Of a stretch of DNA of 64,000 nt, positions 23,661-35,750 are shown piece after piece; the first letter of the stretch is position 1, and each line of letters opens with the position of its first letter. Position numbers and translations under genes: made by a program. The notes under the pieces are model-generated. The model did not search any database. It was not told the DNA's origin and worked only from the letters and a program-made list of their open reading frames with translations. The DNA comes from Aspidiotus rigidus (lineage: Eukaryota > Arthropoda > Insecta > Hemiptera > Diaspididae): positions 1,724,001-1,788,000 of the forward strand of contig JAVHKY010000059.1 of NCBI GenBank assembly GCA_035079385.1. The letters run 5' to 3'.

Positions 23661-24010
23661 CATATAAATTTAAGGGGCTCACCCACGATTCAAGTATGCC
23701 TAATCTCATGATTGATTTTCTGGCGTAGCCTAATAAATAAAGATCATTTTCATGTATTACTCAATATTAGTCGGAACAGCGGGTACCCCGTTGCCATTGC
23801 ATTTCTGCAATGGCTTCTTTCCCCCCCTAAGGGTATACTCTACTGTACAAGCTTGATTTAACAGTTATAGATAACTGTACACTGTGCTGCACAGACATGA
23901 TTTTGCAGTTATGAGCACAACAGTTCAGGACCCCGAAAGCCTAATCGACTCGGATAGCAATTAGATACATGTTTTTTCTTTTGGTTTGTTTGTTTGTTTT
24001 CTTTCCCCAG

Positions 24011-24355
24011 AGTCATTATTTTGTAAATTTAGTGTATCTTTCAATCATTGTGAATGATGCCATGAAAAGAACGACACGTGATAACATGGGGAAATCGCAC
24101 AAAGCCAAAAAAGAGCCAGGTTATGAGTCACGAGAAACTTACAATCCAAAACCAGAATATAACACAACATGGAAACAATTCTCTCGACCCGGAGTGGTAA
24201 TCAATAATATGGGACCTGGAGCAGTGGTGTACATCGGCAATACCATTTACGATTATTTCGACTGTAATATCAATAACATTAATATCGGAACTTCTAAATC
24301 GCAGCGTCTTTCTCATATGACCGCAAACAAGGAGCATCGGGCCCTACAAATATTT
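24011..24355 (+). pseudogene. truncated duplicate of the last exon of the secreted-protein gene
   Basis: After an acceptor-like CCCCAG (ending 24010) the frame includes VNDAMKRTTRDNMGKS, then RPGVVINNMGPGAVVYIGN and GTSKSQR. These align with MNDTMKGRTPDTMGKS, VPGVMIEKVEAGKVIKYTF and GTSRSQQ in the last exon of the gene at 18601-22957. The cysteines of the parent segment are not conserved. The frame stops at 24356-24358, and that TAA is the first triplet of the MITE at 24356-24536, so the 3' part is cut off. No upstream exons were found. It could be an alternative last exon of the same gene, but truncation favours a pseudogene. Confidence 0.6.
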
Positions 24356-24536
24356 TAACAGCAGATCTGACAGCGTTTCAGTGGCGCGTCGTGTGAAATT
24401 GACACTTTTTGAAGAGAACGATGTCGTTTCTGCTACTGTTTTGTGGTAGAAGCGTCAGCGTTTTTTTTCAAAATGTGGCAATTTTACGCCACGCGGTCGA
24501 AACGCTGTCAGATTCGCTGTTTAATTGTTACTAGGG
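24356..24536. mobile_element. MITE of the CCCTA-TAACAATTGAG family, copy a
   Basis: The left end is TAACAGCAGATCTGACAGCG and the right end is the inverse ending TTTAATTGTTACTAGGG. The interior repeats AACGCTG motifs in both orientations. Related copies: 31488-31734 and 34601-34841. Its left end supplies the stop codon of the truncated exon duplicate. Confidence 0.7.
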
Positions 24537-24539
24537 GGA

Positions 24540-27120
24540 ATGCTGGACTAATACGCGGATAAAATGAGGAATATCTTGATCTTGGGATGAGAGTTCCAAA
24601 GAAGTTCAACGACTCAGTAGCAGCAGAAGTCACCTTTGAACGGCTTTCAAGCCAGCCGATAGTCAGCAGTTCGAAACCATTAAAATAACGAAAGTAAATA
24701 ACATTTCAATAGGTTAACCTTCATTGACTGAAAGTCTAGCAAAACAGAGAAAAATTTTCAAAAACTAATGAAGTACCTAGGGAAGAAGCCACTGGCAGCC
24801 GACCCAAATCATATCTGAGAAGCCAATAGCTAAGTTTAAGCCCTTTATAATCGGTTGGTCAACTTTGATTAAGTGAATAGGTTCTAATTTCTATCGCAGG
24901 GTAGCGATGCACCACCATCCCAAAGAATCTACTCAGTACTGTCATCCCTATAGTATTTGCCGGTCGGAATATACTTTCGAATTGGCAACGTAACAGAGAA
25001 GTCCAATGTAACTCACACTCTTGAGAGAAAAGACAGAAACTTTGACTGCGCACTTACTAGAAATGAGTAATGGTGTGGACTAATGAGGAAATGGAAAGCC
25101 AGCTCCAAATAAAGAGTCAATTAAAAGAGCGGCTCGAGAGCCAAAAATTGGCTCTGGGTGGCTCCCTAAGTATATTTCAAGAACCCAACTCCGGTATCGA
25201 GGCAAGCCTTGATTTCTTGATACTTTTGCATCATGACAAGAGATGGCACTTTTGGCTCCCAGCTCTTAAAAGTTACACATCAAACTAAGATTCTTCCTCC
25301 AGTTTACTTCATTTTACCGGTCCAAACAGTGTGAGCATTTCATTCAGTTCACATTTATCTTAAACCTAATTTCAAATTCATTACTTCTATCCCTCATGAC
25401 TCCGGGTGTTCCAAATTACTTGAATATGACCGTATTGAAAAAAAATTAATTTCAAAGAAATAAAATTTAAATAAAACGCACATCGCAAGCACGCAGTAAT
25501 AATTTGAAAATCAAAATTAATTCAATTAAATGATAATATTATTTGTCAATTATTTTTGGCAACTCTGATCAGACTAATATTCACATGGTAAACCATATCC
25601 TTTCCTATTTCTCTACAAATTACAAAGCGTAACTCAACTAAATACCGGCATTTTCGAAATGCATATCCTTAAAATGAAATGAATCACTATTTTGGTATTT
25701 TTCGTTTTATTCATCGCGCCAAAATTTTACAGTTTTTTGACTAGAAAGACGTAGGTAACTCAAAACTACTTCAACGCATTTTTTGAAAAAACTCGACTGC
25801 ACTTTTTTGTTTTACTTTTATTTAAAAAAAAAACAAGAACCTTAAATAGTTATTTTAAAAATCGTAGGTAGGTATAAATTCTATTTTAACCTTTTCCACG
25901 GTATTTTTTTTTTTTCTTCGAGGGTTCACCATTAATGCTGGCGGCTTTCTTCCACTTATTCTATCGATAATTAATAAAAACTGTCAGCGTAGTTTTCGTT
26001 ATCAGATGACATAATAATAACAATAAGACAACAAATGAGGCTGACGAAACAGAGTCACAGTTTGACGGTACGAAATATTATTTTGTTCAATTAGAATTAT
26101 TCACGCGCGCTAACCCGTTTACATATCCGTAGTGATTCATTCGGCTTGCGGGAATGACTCGAGCTTAGTGCCTGCTGTCTTTGGTTATTGCTGATCAATC
26201 AAGATAGAATCAGTAAATTATCATTTTCTTAGCATAGACGCAGCTCTCGCACCAATGATACATACTCGTAGAAATCTAATTCAACGTCGATTAACTCATC
26301 TCTCCAAGAATTACAAGATACGTCAGTAGGACAACGAACTAGTATAGAAACACGATGATCTGACTATCTTTTTAGAAGCTAAAAAAATGTAATAACGCTA
26401 TCAAACTTGCTCAAACTGGCCCGGTACGATTAAGCAATCATGTAGCAAATATTTCAATAACACCTCGTGTAGAATATAATATTGTATTTATTGGTGAATT
26501 AGAACGTGTGTTACATCGCATGAAGCGTCAATTCCGTCACAATACTGTTTTATTTTGTAAGAAAACAGGAGAGCATTTGTCGTAGGACTAAAATCTAAAA
26601 TGAATACACTAATAGTTTATGAAGTAAGTATTGAAGTAAAATAAAAAAAAAAAATTCTTCTTCGATTGATCACAGTTCAACGCGTACCTCGGACCGGATC
26701 TGCAGCTCAATTCATTCGATGATTCAATGAAAGAAAAATTCAAGGGATTAGGTTGAAAATCGATTCAACAATTCTCCTTTCAGCTTGATAGCTTTTTGTT
26801 TTTCTTCCTGTAAAAAAATATGAAGGATTTTGCTATTAAATAATACACACAACGTAGTTTTAATGCTCAAAAAGAAATTTTCCGAGATACAATTCAACGC
26901 ATGCGGTAAATGCACCAGATCCAAACTAAACGGCTAAAGATTCTTTAGAGGATTTTTATTTCTTTTGAAGCCAAAATACGGCTACATTCATAGATCGCGC
27001 AGAACATTCGATAGAAAAGTATCTGATAGGTTTAGCATCAAGTTGCACTAATTTTTCAGTACAATTCCAGCGCGCAGTAAAGATATTTAGTTTTTGGCAA
27101 AGAAGTTTCAAAATTTTGTT
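24540..27120. other. gene-free stretch
   Basis: No gene could be supported. Around 25075-25270 a segment has several AGAGCC/GGCTC pairs in opposite orientation (its open frame 25070-25288 is probably chance). The rest is AT-rich, and the downstream region of the HspBP1-like gene starts near 27120. Confidence 0.45.
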
Positions 27121-27121
27121 C

Positions 27122-28433
27122 CTAAATACAGTTTAGCACAATGCACATATTCAGAGCTAGAAGTATTCCATAGCACAGGTTTCTTACCTCAGTGTTGTCT
27201 TTATAATGAGCAATGAGGTAATCTAAGGTGGCTATCAAATTATATTCCTCTTTTTTACACTCCTTAATCGCATCGTAACAACCTTCCACTAAAGATAACA
27301 TTGCATCAAGAACCGTTTCTTTTGATTCGTCTAAAGGTATTTTGGTTAACAGGTCAACGACGCAACTAATGTAATCGTTTTCTAACAAAGTCGCTGAAAC
27401 ATAAACAATACTTAGATAAAACTTTCTGCAGTATACTTTCGTATCGAAAATTGTTTCGGGCAACCAATTCTTACACTTAATTTGCGGGAACTGCGCACAC
27501 AGATTATCGAAAACAAAACACGTCCTCAATTTTAATGGAATGGAACCTTCTTTTAGAAGATTTATGAAAATTGCATACCCATTCATTTTGGCGAATTCAT
27601 CGAGGCCAGTCCTATTATTCTGAATAGTAGCTGAAAATCGAAAACGTATTCTTCTGATTTTAAGTATATACGATTAGAATTGTTTTTTTACCCACATGGT
27701 AAGTACTAACAAGAAATTGCGAATACGGCTTTAAGTTTGACATTATCTTCATTATCATTAGATTTCAGGATATCGAATAAACTCGAGAAGATATTTTCGT
27801 GGGATAATACTGCTTCTTGACAACGAGTATGATTTTGAGCAGCAACTCCAATAACCTCGGCAGCCATTCGGACAATCTCGCTATTTTGAGAATTCAAAAA
27901 CTGACCGACAGTAGAGAAACCATCTAGTTTTGCAAAATCTACGTAAAAATGAAAAGATATCTATAATACACGGCATTTTCCAGCTATCGAATTTATCAAA
28001 TCAGATTTTAATACCTGATGCAACATCAGTGTGATCTACTAAGCTAATTATATTTGTTAATGCGACAGAACAACGATCAGCATCATCTGGATACGTTCGC
28101 AAATCTTCGAGACTATTTTTCACAACGACTATATCGTTATCGTATGTGCCTTGTAATCCAGGGATTTTATCAATAGCGTCAAGGAAGAACTTGAGTGCCT
28201 TCAAATTTCAAGACAATTATTATTCTCACTCATATGGCAAGGAAGAAAAAACTCGTGATGATTACTTGAGCATCAACTCGTCTTCCTGAACGAGTTATAT
28301 TTCTGTGCTGATCGCTGGAAGTATCGGTCAATGCGGTTGATACTCCGAGTATTTCTCTCATAGTCCCCAGGGTAGCGTTGAAAGGAACTGAGCTCTCCTC
28401 AGCATTAGACTGGCGACTATCTTCGGCGCTCAT
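27122..28433 (-). CDS. HSPBP1: Hsp70 nucleotide exchange factor, HspBP1/Fes1 type
   Basis: Four exons on the minus strand: 28266-28433, 28015-28198, 27711-27938 and 27122-27630. All introns are GT-AG and the 1089-nt frame is open, coding 362 residues, close to the roughly 360 of animal HspBP1. The core is armadillo-like: EIVRMAAEVIGVAAQNHTRC, NVKLKAVFAIS, MNGYAIFINLL, LKLRTCFVFDNLCAQFP, MLSLVEGCYDAIKECKKEE, in the order known for HspBP1. The C-terminal TEVRNLCYGILLAL matches the last helix. HspBP1 proteins bind the Hsp70 ATPase domain in the cytosol and promote ADP release. There is no signal peptide, so the ER paralogue Sil1 is less likely. The start is the first ATG of a frame preceded by a stop-containing leader. 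It is the only well-conserved host gene here. Confidence 0.9.
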
Positions 28434-30388
28434 GATGTTGAAACTTTAAGAAAGAATTGAGCGAACCTAAAATTCCTGCATAAAGACGAATGAATGAAAG
28501 GATACTGTAGTGCGCTGAAATAAAAATTTATCTAGTATACTTACTTACCAAAAAAAAGAGATTATTTTGGAATCTATGTTATTAATACAACATAAATCTA
28601 CACCCAAAGTATAATTGAATGTAGTGTAACGAATGAATGTAAAACGAGCAGTCGAGCAGTACTCCCGTACGAAAAATAATTCACGTATGTAAGCTCTGTT
28701 ATCAAAAACGATGATCCAGAGAAAAGATTTGACGTATGTTCGATTCAATAATAAATTGTGATCATTAGAGAAATAATCTCATCGGCATTAGACCCTTTTA
28801 TCAGGATTGTTATCAGAAAAATTTTGCTTACATGCCTCAATATTCATTTTTTGTACGCAGTGGCAGAGTAAGTTTAGTCGGTTGACGTCACCGACTATCG
28901 ATAGGGCTCTATCCAATGGAAATTAAATATCAAGAGCGAATGAGATCGATACTTCCAACGAAAGGAAAATGTAAACAATTTTTTTTCTTATTGTGTTTCC
29001 TCAAGAGCGAAAATGTGTTCATCAAGTACCTCATTGAATATTACGAGAACACACGATTTCTTAAGAACAAGCTTGTATCATTATAATCAAGGAACTTCGT
29101 AGTAATTGAAAATTCAATTTTGGTTCTTTACAAACGATTTGTTTTCGTTTTATTCCAGGGATGAAGCGACAGTATCTCGAGAACGGGGAACGAAAAACTT
29201 ACTATTTGATGAAAGTTACGAAATAGAAGACACATGACATGGTAGTCGACTTTCTATTGCACTCGATTTTTACAGGGTCGTTATTTTGAATTCCGTCTTT
29301 CTGAAAATTTCTCTTGCTCCGATGCTTACCTTAAATCCTCTTTTCTTGAATTATTCAAACTTTAGAAATTTCTGGTGTTGGTTCATCCCAACGATACCTA
29401 TGTAATGAAGAATATTAAACTGTACGAAAATAAAAAGGTGTTTGAACGAAAAACAGCATTAAAAATATATTATCTAACAGAACGAAATAATGAGTTGTGG
29501 TAACGAAAAGGACAGTACTCGAAATTTTCAACTGTTCTTCCGAGAAGAGAAGAAAAATACAATAACTTTTTAGTGTTTTCTCAAGAAAACAGAAAAAAAT
29601 AGATTTTTCAGTACTTGAAGGTTTCCTGCATCTTTGAAATTCATTATTTGATTTTTTTTAAATAATTTCGGTCACTCCTTTTTTTTTTGTCGGTAATTAC
29701 GGGAAATATTTTCAATTGTCCATGAATTCAGTCTACGGTTTCTCTTCTCTCGTCAAGATTTGGAATCCAGAAGATCTGAAGTTTTTTTTTCTTACCGAGA
29801 TTTAGTACTTACTCAAGAGATTTGAATTGCTTTTTTTTTGTTAAGATCTACGCATGGTAAGATTCGAATCTTTTCGTTCTAGTCAGATTTGGAATTCAAT
29901 TTTTCATTCCATATTTTTTAAAATTGATTATTTGTGAGGGAAAGTTGTTAAAATGAAAATAATGCTGTCTTATTATTATTAATGTGAAATAGGCCAAATA
30001 TTCTTTTCTTTCTAATTTTTCGATGCTTTCTTTTGTAGGTATGTATTAATTTTTTGGTCAAAAGTTTTTATTTTTTGTGATTTTTTTGTTTTTTTGTTGG
30101 ATAAACTTTTTTAATATTCATTTTTTTATTTTTTTCGTGACATGATTCTTAACCGCTTAAAGTCTTTGTTTTTTTTTGTGATTTTTAACTTTTTATATCG
30201 TGCGAAAAATCTCACCCAAACCATCAGACGAAAATGACTGCATAAGTGTATCATGAGCCACTGAATTATTTCTGTTTCTGAGTGGGATAGTTATTTATTA
30301 TACAAGGTCCTAAAGCGAGTGACTTATCACGAGCTGGTGGACCGTGTATAATACAAATTTTTTTTTTGTACGTTCAAATTACGTGCAA
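28434..30388. other. gene-free stretch upstream of the HspBP1-like gene
   Basis: This should hold the promoter and 5' UTR of the minus-strand gene next to 28433. I recognise no further gene. The sequence from 29600 to 30360 is T-rich with many homopolymer runs. Confidence 0.45.
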
Positions 30389-30570
30389 TTGTTGTGGGAT
30401 GGCAACACTGCCTTAGGTTTTCTATGTTGAACAAGTGACTTGCGTTTTTGCTCGCTCCTTCTCAAGCTGTGAACTTTTGAAGACCTAGTTGTCATTCTCA
30501 AACTTTGTATTGATTTTAGATGTTATGAATTATAGTTTTGACTTTGAACCTTGTGTTGAATGAATACTCA
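30389..30570 (+). repeat. putative copia-type LTR remnant
   Basis: The segment begins TGTTGTGGGATGG and ends ACTCA three bases before a copia-type primer binding site. The start is inferred from the TG dinucleotide and is uncertain. No partner LTR was found in the window. Confidence 0.4.
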
Positions 30571-30573
30571 ATA

Positions 30574-30587
30574 GGTTATGGGCCCAG
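30574..30587 (+). promoter_or_regulatory. primer binding site for an internal fragment of initiator tRNA-Met
   Basis: GGTTATGGGCCCAG is complementary to the anticodon stem-loop of initiator tRNA-Met (CTGGGCCCATAACC), the half-tRNA priming site known from Drosophila copia. A gag-like frame begins 80 bp downstream. Confidence 0.7.
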
Positions 30588-30666
30588 ATAGCTCTACACC
30601 TGTTTTACAATAAACACTTTTACAGTGTTTTGCATCTCCTTGTTCCTGTTAAAGTGTGATCAAATC

Positions 30667-30861
30667 ATGGATGAAAATTCGTCACAGAACCTCATAGCAA
30701 TACCCAAGCTCAAGGGTTCTACAAACTATCCCGAATGGCGATTTTGCATAAACTTGGCCATCAAACAGGCAGCACTCAAGACTAAGACTAATGGGAAGAA
30801 TACCTGCAAGGAAGAACGTGCGTTTCAACAAGTTGTCGACATCGACTTAGAACTTATTTGA
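30667..30861 (+). pseudogene. copia gag N-terminal fragment
   Basis: The frame starts MDENSSQNLIAIPKLKG and continues STNYPEWRFCINLAI, the L-x-G-x-NY-x-W pattern at the start of Ty1/copia gag proteins. It is cut after about 64 residues by a TGA. No zinc knuckle, integrase or RT follows, so this is a 5' remnant of a copia element distinct from the one at 35751-40632. Confidence 0.7.
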
Positions 30862-31487
30862 GAGATACGAGTAAGATGTTTTTTTTTAGGCAGAAGATCA
30901 ACTAAATTCTACTCGCCTATAAGGTGTGACTGTTTCCTGAACCAGGACAAATAAACGATTTTTCGACGTCGTGTCCTCCCCCAAAATAAACGAACATCAA
31001 AACTTTCGTTTTCGTTTAAAACCTAAAAATATTCCACATCACTCCTATATGAATCAATAACAAAAACTCCAATGCTGAGAGCACGAAATAGCTTAATTAT
31101 ACGTATTAGCAACTCAATACCAGTCTGTAGGTGTAGGCCTACCTAGCCTACCCATTTTGTCTCGCCTACAGGTCGTGTGGAGGCCTACACAGCTCAATAA
31201 ACCAATTTCTCAGAATCTTAGGTATCTTGACAACGGTTGCAGCGAGGCCAACTTTCTAATTTTTCTTGCAAATGTAATGATACAGTCGCGTGACATCAAA
31301 CGTTCTAGTATAGTCATAAAAGAGTGTAATATAGCCTAAGCACACATTTTATTTTTCAAAGAAAAGAAATGTGTGAATGTATCACACTTTTGTGACTACT
31401 CATACTTCTCTCATCTTTTTACCAGTAATTTCTGTGGCTCTTGTAAAACCCTTTCTGTTTACTCCTTTTGAGTGTTTCTTTCCCTAC
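30862..31487. other. gene-free stretch
   Basis: No supported feature. The frame at 31157-31339 (+) has no recognisable content. Confidence 0.4.
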
Positions 31488-31734
31488 TAACAATTGAGAC
31501 AGCGTTTCGGACGGCCAATGTGGCAGAAACGATGGCAGAAACGCTAGCGTTTTCTCAAAAAAAGTGGCAATTTCACGCGCAACAACAGCAGATTCGACAG
31601 CGTTTTTGCTGCGTGTGACAGCATAAAGCAGAAACGCTGGCAATTAATTCCGCTCATGAGCGTTTCTGCCAAAAAAAGTGGCAATTTCACGCGCACGCGG
31701 TGGAAACGCTGCCAGATCTGCTGCTCAATTGTTA
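31488..31734. mobile_element. MITE of the CCCTA-TAACAATTGAG family, copy b
   Basis: The left end is CCCTAC-TAACAATTGAGACAG (CCCTAC from 31483) and the right end is GCTCAATTGTTAGGTACTAGGG, inverted to each other. The interior is a palindromic patchwork of CAGCGTTTCTGCC and AAAAAGTGGCAATTTCACG. The open frame at 31419-31643 (-) is a by-product. Confidence 0.75.
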
Positions 31735-32130
31735 GGTACTAGGGTTCTTCAATATAAAATTCATTTACATCACTGAGTGAGAAAGCAATTTAAAAATTAA
31801 AACCTCGTTCTGGATGTTATAAAGAAGATGGCTTCCTTGATTGCAAGAATGAAGAAGTCGTGCAGCCGGTATAGGAATTATCGACGTTCGATTGTTCAAA
31901 AAATGCAAATTCAGTTCACATAAATAATCCACACTCCAGGTTCCTTTGTCATTTGATATCCATGTGAAATTACTAGGGACATCAGTCTAGGACTTTTCAC
32001 CTGTCCATGAATAGTAATCTCTCGGATTTAAATATAATAAATTCCTCAGTGGCTCACAACCCGTCAAATCAACAGGAAGCTGAATAGAATTCACTGATAC
32101 AACAAATGCGTAAATTGATTCCTGAGATTA
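31735..32130. other. gene-free stretch
   Basis: AT-rich sequence between two repeat elements; nothing recognised. Confidence 0.4.
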
Positions 32131-32896
32131 ATCTCTTATAATAAGAGAACGCAGCTTTGTTTACAGTGCTGCCGTACAAAGTAGAACGGACATATATGCG
32201 AAAACAACGATCACAGAAAAGTATCAAAAAGAATTTAAAAATGTATTCAAAAGATATTAAGATCGCATAAGTTGATCACTCATAGTAATTTTCAATGTAG
32301 AATTCGATAATTCTAATAATTTTCTTCAATAAGACAGTGCTCAATCTTCAGATACAGTACATTTTTTCACCTCGCGATGCATATACGTCCAAAAAAGGAC
32401 GTATATGCATTGATATGCAATCGACTGTGATAGTTGTGGTATGTGAATACGAAGCTTTGTTACCATCACACATACAGCCCATTGATCCGACCGCCTCGGC
32501 TCGGTGATCGTTGTTTTCGCATATATGTCCGTTCTACTTTGTACGGCAGAGAGTGGTCGACACAAGATTTGCACCCTGAACCGTGAACCGTCGACCAATT
32601 GTCAGCGCTCATTGGTTCATATAAAAGACGGCTACGCTCCATCATTGGTAGAAGCAAGCACTAATTTTTGCAAATAGTTAAGCGTGACTGTGTAGTATTT
32701 CCATGTTGCCCGGTCCCGTTGTACCCCTATTTGGTAGCTTGACTTATAGACTGAAGAATAGGAATATTGTTTGTTGAGAATTGATTGTAATCAATCTACC
32801 ACTGTTGGATTGGTGTTGAAAGTTCTGGTGAAACGAAATTCTTGCTGAGACTCGAAATTCTTGCTTAGACTCGGAACACATCCATCCATCCATCCA
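32131..32896 (+). repeat. tandem repeat unit A1, (CATC)n-terminated, with MITE inserted
   Basis: The unit starts TCTCTTATAATAAGAGAACG and ends in CATCCATCCATC. It matches A2 (32897-33340) in direct orientation, sharing GGTCGACACAAGAT, CACCCTGAACCGTGAAC, GCTACGCTCCATCATTGG and TTGATTGTAATCAATC. A 381-bp MITE sits near its 5' end. A TC start with an A/T-rich terminus and an internal microsatellite recalls non-autonomous Helitrons, but I did not find a convincing 3' hairpin-CTRR end. Confidence 0.6.
32169..32549. mobile_element. 381-bp MITE with about 45-bp perfect terminal inverted repeats
   Basis: The ends are CTGCCGTACAAAGTAGAACG and its inverse, and the match extends about 45 bp inward to GATCAC. 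Inside lies a 14-bp perfect stem with a 6-nt loop at 32377-32410 (GCATATACGTCC and inverse). The uninterrupted site is visible in unit A2 near 32930. AGTG occurs on both sides and may be the target duplication. Confidence 0.8.
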
Positions 32897-33340
32897 TCTC
32901 TTATAATAAAAGAAGGCAGCTTTGTTTACTGTGGTCGACACAAGATTCGCACCCTGAACCGTGAACTGTCGACCGATCGTTAGCGCTCATTGGTCCATAT
33001 GAAAGACAGCTACGCTCCATCATTGGTAGAAGCAAGCACTTTGCAAACAATTTTTGCAAATAGTTAAGCGTGACTGTGTAGTATTTCCGTGTTGCCCGTT
33101 CCCGTTGTACCCATATTTGGTCGCTTGACTTAAAGAATAAAGGATAGGAATATTGTTTGTTGAGAATTGATTGTAATCAATCTACCACTGTTGGATTGGT
33201 GTTGAAAGTTCTTGTCAATACTCCGGGAATTGATTGTAATCAATCTACCACTATTGGATTGGTGTTGAAAGTTCTGGTGAAACCAAATTCTTGCTGAGAC
33301 TTGGATCACATCCATCCATCCATCCATCCATCCATCCATA
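32897..33340 (+). repeat. tandem repeat unit A2, (CATC)n-terminated, without MITE
   Basis: Direct copy of A1 lacking the MITE. It has an extra internal duplication of about 60 bp (TTGATTGTAATCAATCTACC at about 33170 and 33230). It ends in a longer CATC microsatellite at 33309-33340. Minus-strand frames in both units are repeat artefacts. Confidence 0.65.
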
Positions 33341-34349
33341 ATAATAAAACACAAACAACCTACAAAAACCATGAACAACGCTACAAATAGTTTGTCAAAC
33401 ATCTGTCAGCATCGGGATTCTTCATTAACGTTTGCATTCTGATGGGTTTAGAGAGCAAGGAGTGATGGCCGGATGGAGGGGGGGACTCATGGTCACCTGA
33501 TCGCACACAAACAAAGAGCCATACCTACAGGACGTATCGCGCTTGATTTGTAAACCAATATTTTTTGCTGTTTGTTTGCTCGAGTCACATTACAAAAATA
33601 TGCGCATCGCATATATATCGCAGACTGTCATTTCAATTTTTTGAGATAAAGAACAGTCAAAGACAGCTGACATAGTAGATGTCATTGTGAATCATATTAT
33701 TTTCAGGTATAAAATTAATATTTTCATTGATGTTCATTTATTGTAATCTAGGTTGTTATATGTTGTTATTGCCAAATTAAGATCAAGTGATCCAGACAAA
33801 AATAATCAATGCTGCGATAATAGATCAATACCGGTCCAACGGTGCGTATTTTAAACTCTTTTCATCTGTAGAACTTCCAATTTTTGAAATTTACTCTGTC
33901 CTTGCTTTTTTTTTTAAATTGTAGTTGTATGTAATGTATCATTCATTTATCAAATGATCCGTTGCATATTGCTGCTCTCAGTTGTCAGTTGGAGCCCTCT
34001 GATTACACGTGTGATTCAATCATGGTGATAGCTAAGTATATTGTGCTTTTGAATTCAGTTTCATTCCTTTGAAATTTCAACAAACAATTGTCAAACAGTT
34101 CTGTGAAGAGCTGAAATAAACAAGCTTGGAAGTTGGAATCTATGTCTTCAATATACTTGTAAGTTATTATCATATCATCGACCGCATCATCTACTTGATA
34201 AACTGCGTGGAATGAAATCTTACAATTTCAAACGTTGGTATTTTGGATTGTGAAGTTGATTTGAGTCTCTGTTTTTGATTGAAATTCTAGATGTTGAATG
34301 CAAATAATTTGCCGCTGAATTTATCTTGTATATTTTTCTCATCCCCTAT
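33341..34349. other. gene-free stretch
   Basis: No gene recognised. It lies beyond the 3' end of the gypsy element, where I looked for but did not find a second gypsy LTR. Confidence 0.4.
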
Positions 34350-34400
34350 GTTTACAATTGTCAAGCATAGAGAAATTCTGTAATACCCACAAAATTTTGT

Positions 34401-34600
34401 TTAATTTTGTTTCAACTGTATACCTAGTTCATTTTCCATTGCTTTTAATTTCTTCTTCAAAATTTGGACATAACGTTCGGCCTGTCCGTTTGAGGCAGGA
34501 TGTCCTGGAGGCGAAAACTTTTGGCATATACCTTCAGATCTACAAAATTGTATAAATGCGTTAGATGTAAATATTGATGCATTGTCGCTTACCACCCTAG
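34401..34600 (-). pseudogene. gypsy integrase, second part
   Basis: Continues beyond the MITE with VVSDNASIFTS (second catalytic Asp) and PPGHPASNGQAERYVQILKK (third catalytic residue, Glu). Stops after LGIQLKQN at 34401. Confidence 0.85.
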
Positions 34601-34841
34601 TAACAATTGAGCAGCAGATCTGACAGCGTTACCACCGCGTGCACGTGAAATTGACACTTTTTTGGCAGAAACGCTGAGCGGAACTGCCAGCGTTTCTGCT
34701 TTACGCTGTCACCCGCAGCAGAAACGCTGTCAAATCTGCTGTTGTTGCGCGTGAAATTGCCACTTTTTTTGAGAAAACGCTATAGCATTTCTGCCAGCGT
34801 TTCTACCACATCGGCCGTCCAAAACGCTGTCTCAATTGTTA
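34601..34841. mobile_element. MITE of the CCCTA-TAACAATTGAG family, copy c, in gypsy integrase
   Basis: The ends TAACAATTGAGCAGCAGATC and CTGTCTCAATTGTTA lie within extended inverted CCCTAGTAAC / GTTAGTAGGG. About 85% similar by eye to copy b in inverted arrangement. It falls between the integrase segments coding the first and second catalytic Asp. Confidence 0.8.
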
Positions 34842-35750
34842 GTAGGGCATGGCTTCTGGTGTTCCGTGTCGAGCAAAAAGCAATTTTAATAGGTATTTCA
34901 ATTGTGGATTCTGATGATGGATCTTGTCGGCATTTTATAATTTCTGGCCATCTAGACTTCGCATCAACCATAATGAAGAAAAAGTTTCCTTTGTGTGGGC
35001 CGGCGTAATCGATATGTATTCTTTGGAAATTTGCTGTTGGTTGCTCCCAATGGTGAACGGGTACTTTTGATGGATTGTTTTGAGTCTGAGCGCAAGCAGA
35101 ACAACTTTTCACAAGAGATTCAATTTCAACATCAATGTTTTTCCAGTATACATGACGGTGAGCCAGAGCTTTCATTTTGACAATGCCAGGATGGGTTTCA
35201 TGGAGCTCTTCCAGTATTTTTGATTGTAGTGATTTAGGGATGACAACTCTTGGTCCTCTCAATACAATTCCTTGATATAAATTAAACTGAGTATCTACGT
35301 TTCTGCCTTCTAATAGGTCGTCTCGAAGCTGTTTCAATTCGCTATCCTTTCCAGTTTCTGCTCTAATAGTTTCAGCAGTGATGAGGTCTGAGGAGATTTG
35401 GAAAACTGTTGCTTCCGCTAAGTTGTCATCATCATTGTTTGGTTGTTCCTGGGTTATTTTCGGTGATCTTGATAGATAGTCGGCAGTTGCGTTCATTTTT
35501 GACGTTTGATGTTGGATTCTGTAGTCAAATCCACTTAAAAACAGAGCATAACGCTGTAGGCGCGATGATGTGACTGCAGAAGTTTTTGCGTCATGTTTAA
35601 AAATGTGAGTTAGAGGCCAGTTATCAGTAATGAGCGTGAAATTTTGACCGTAGACATATTGGTAAAATTTCGGCAGAGACCAATATATTGCGACGGCTTC
35701 CTGATCAAGTTGCGAGTAATTCTGCTCGGCATGTGATAATGATCTCGAGG
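34842..35750 (-). pseudogene. gypsy RNase H end and integrase, first part
   Basis: The region next to the copia insertion reads SLSHAEQNYSQLDQEAVAIY and FTLITDNWPLTHIF, completing RNase H. Then NATADYLSRSP leads into integrase with an HHCC zinc site (HETHPGIVKMKALAHRHVYW and CSAC) and the first catalytic Asp in RIHIDYAGPHKG. The frame then shifts and is cut by the MITE at 34601-34841. Confidence 0.85.

Noticed and set aside
25070..25288. 72-codon frame with repeated SQL/ESQ
   Set aside because: Arises from AGAGCC/GGCTC repeats; no conserved domain.
27122..27190. An extra intron in the last HspBP1 exon (donor-like GAGGTAAGA near 27187)
   Set aside because: Reading through gives TEVRNLCYGILLAL, which fits the family's last helix, and a total length matching the family.
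32341..33402. Minus-strand frames 32341-32598, 32744-32941 and 33130-33402
   Set aside because: They run through the MITE and the tandem repeat A, including the CATC microsatellite read as MDGWMDGW; repeat artefacts.
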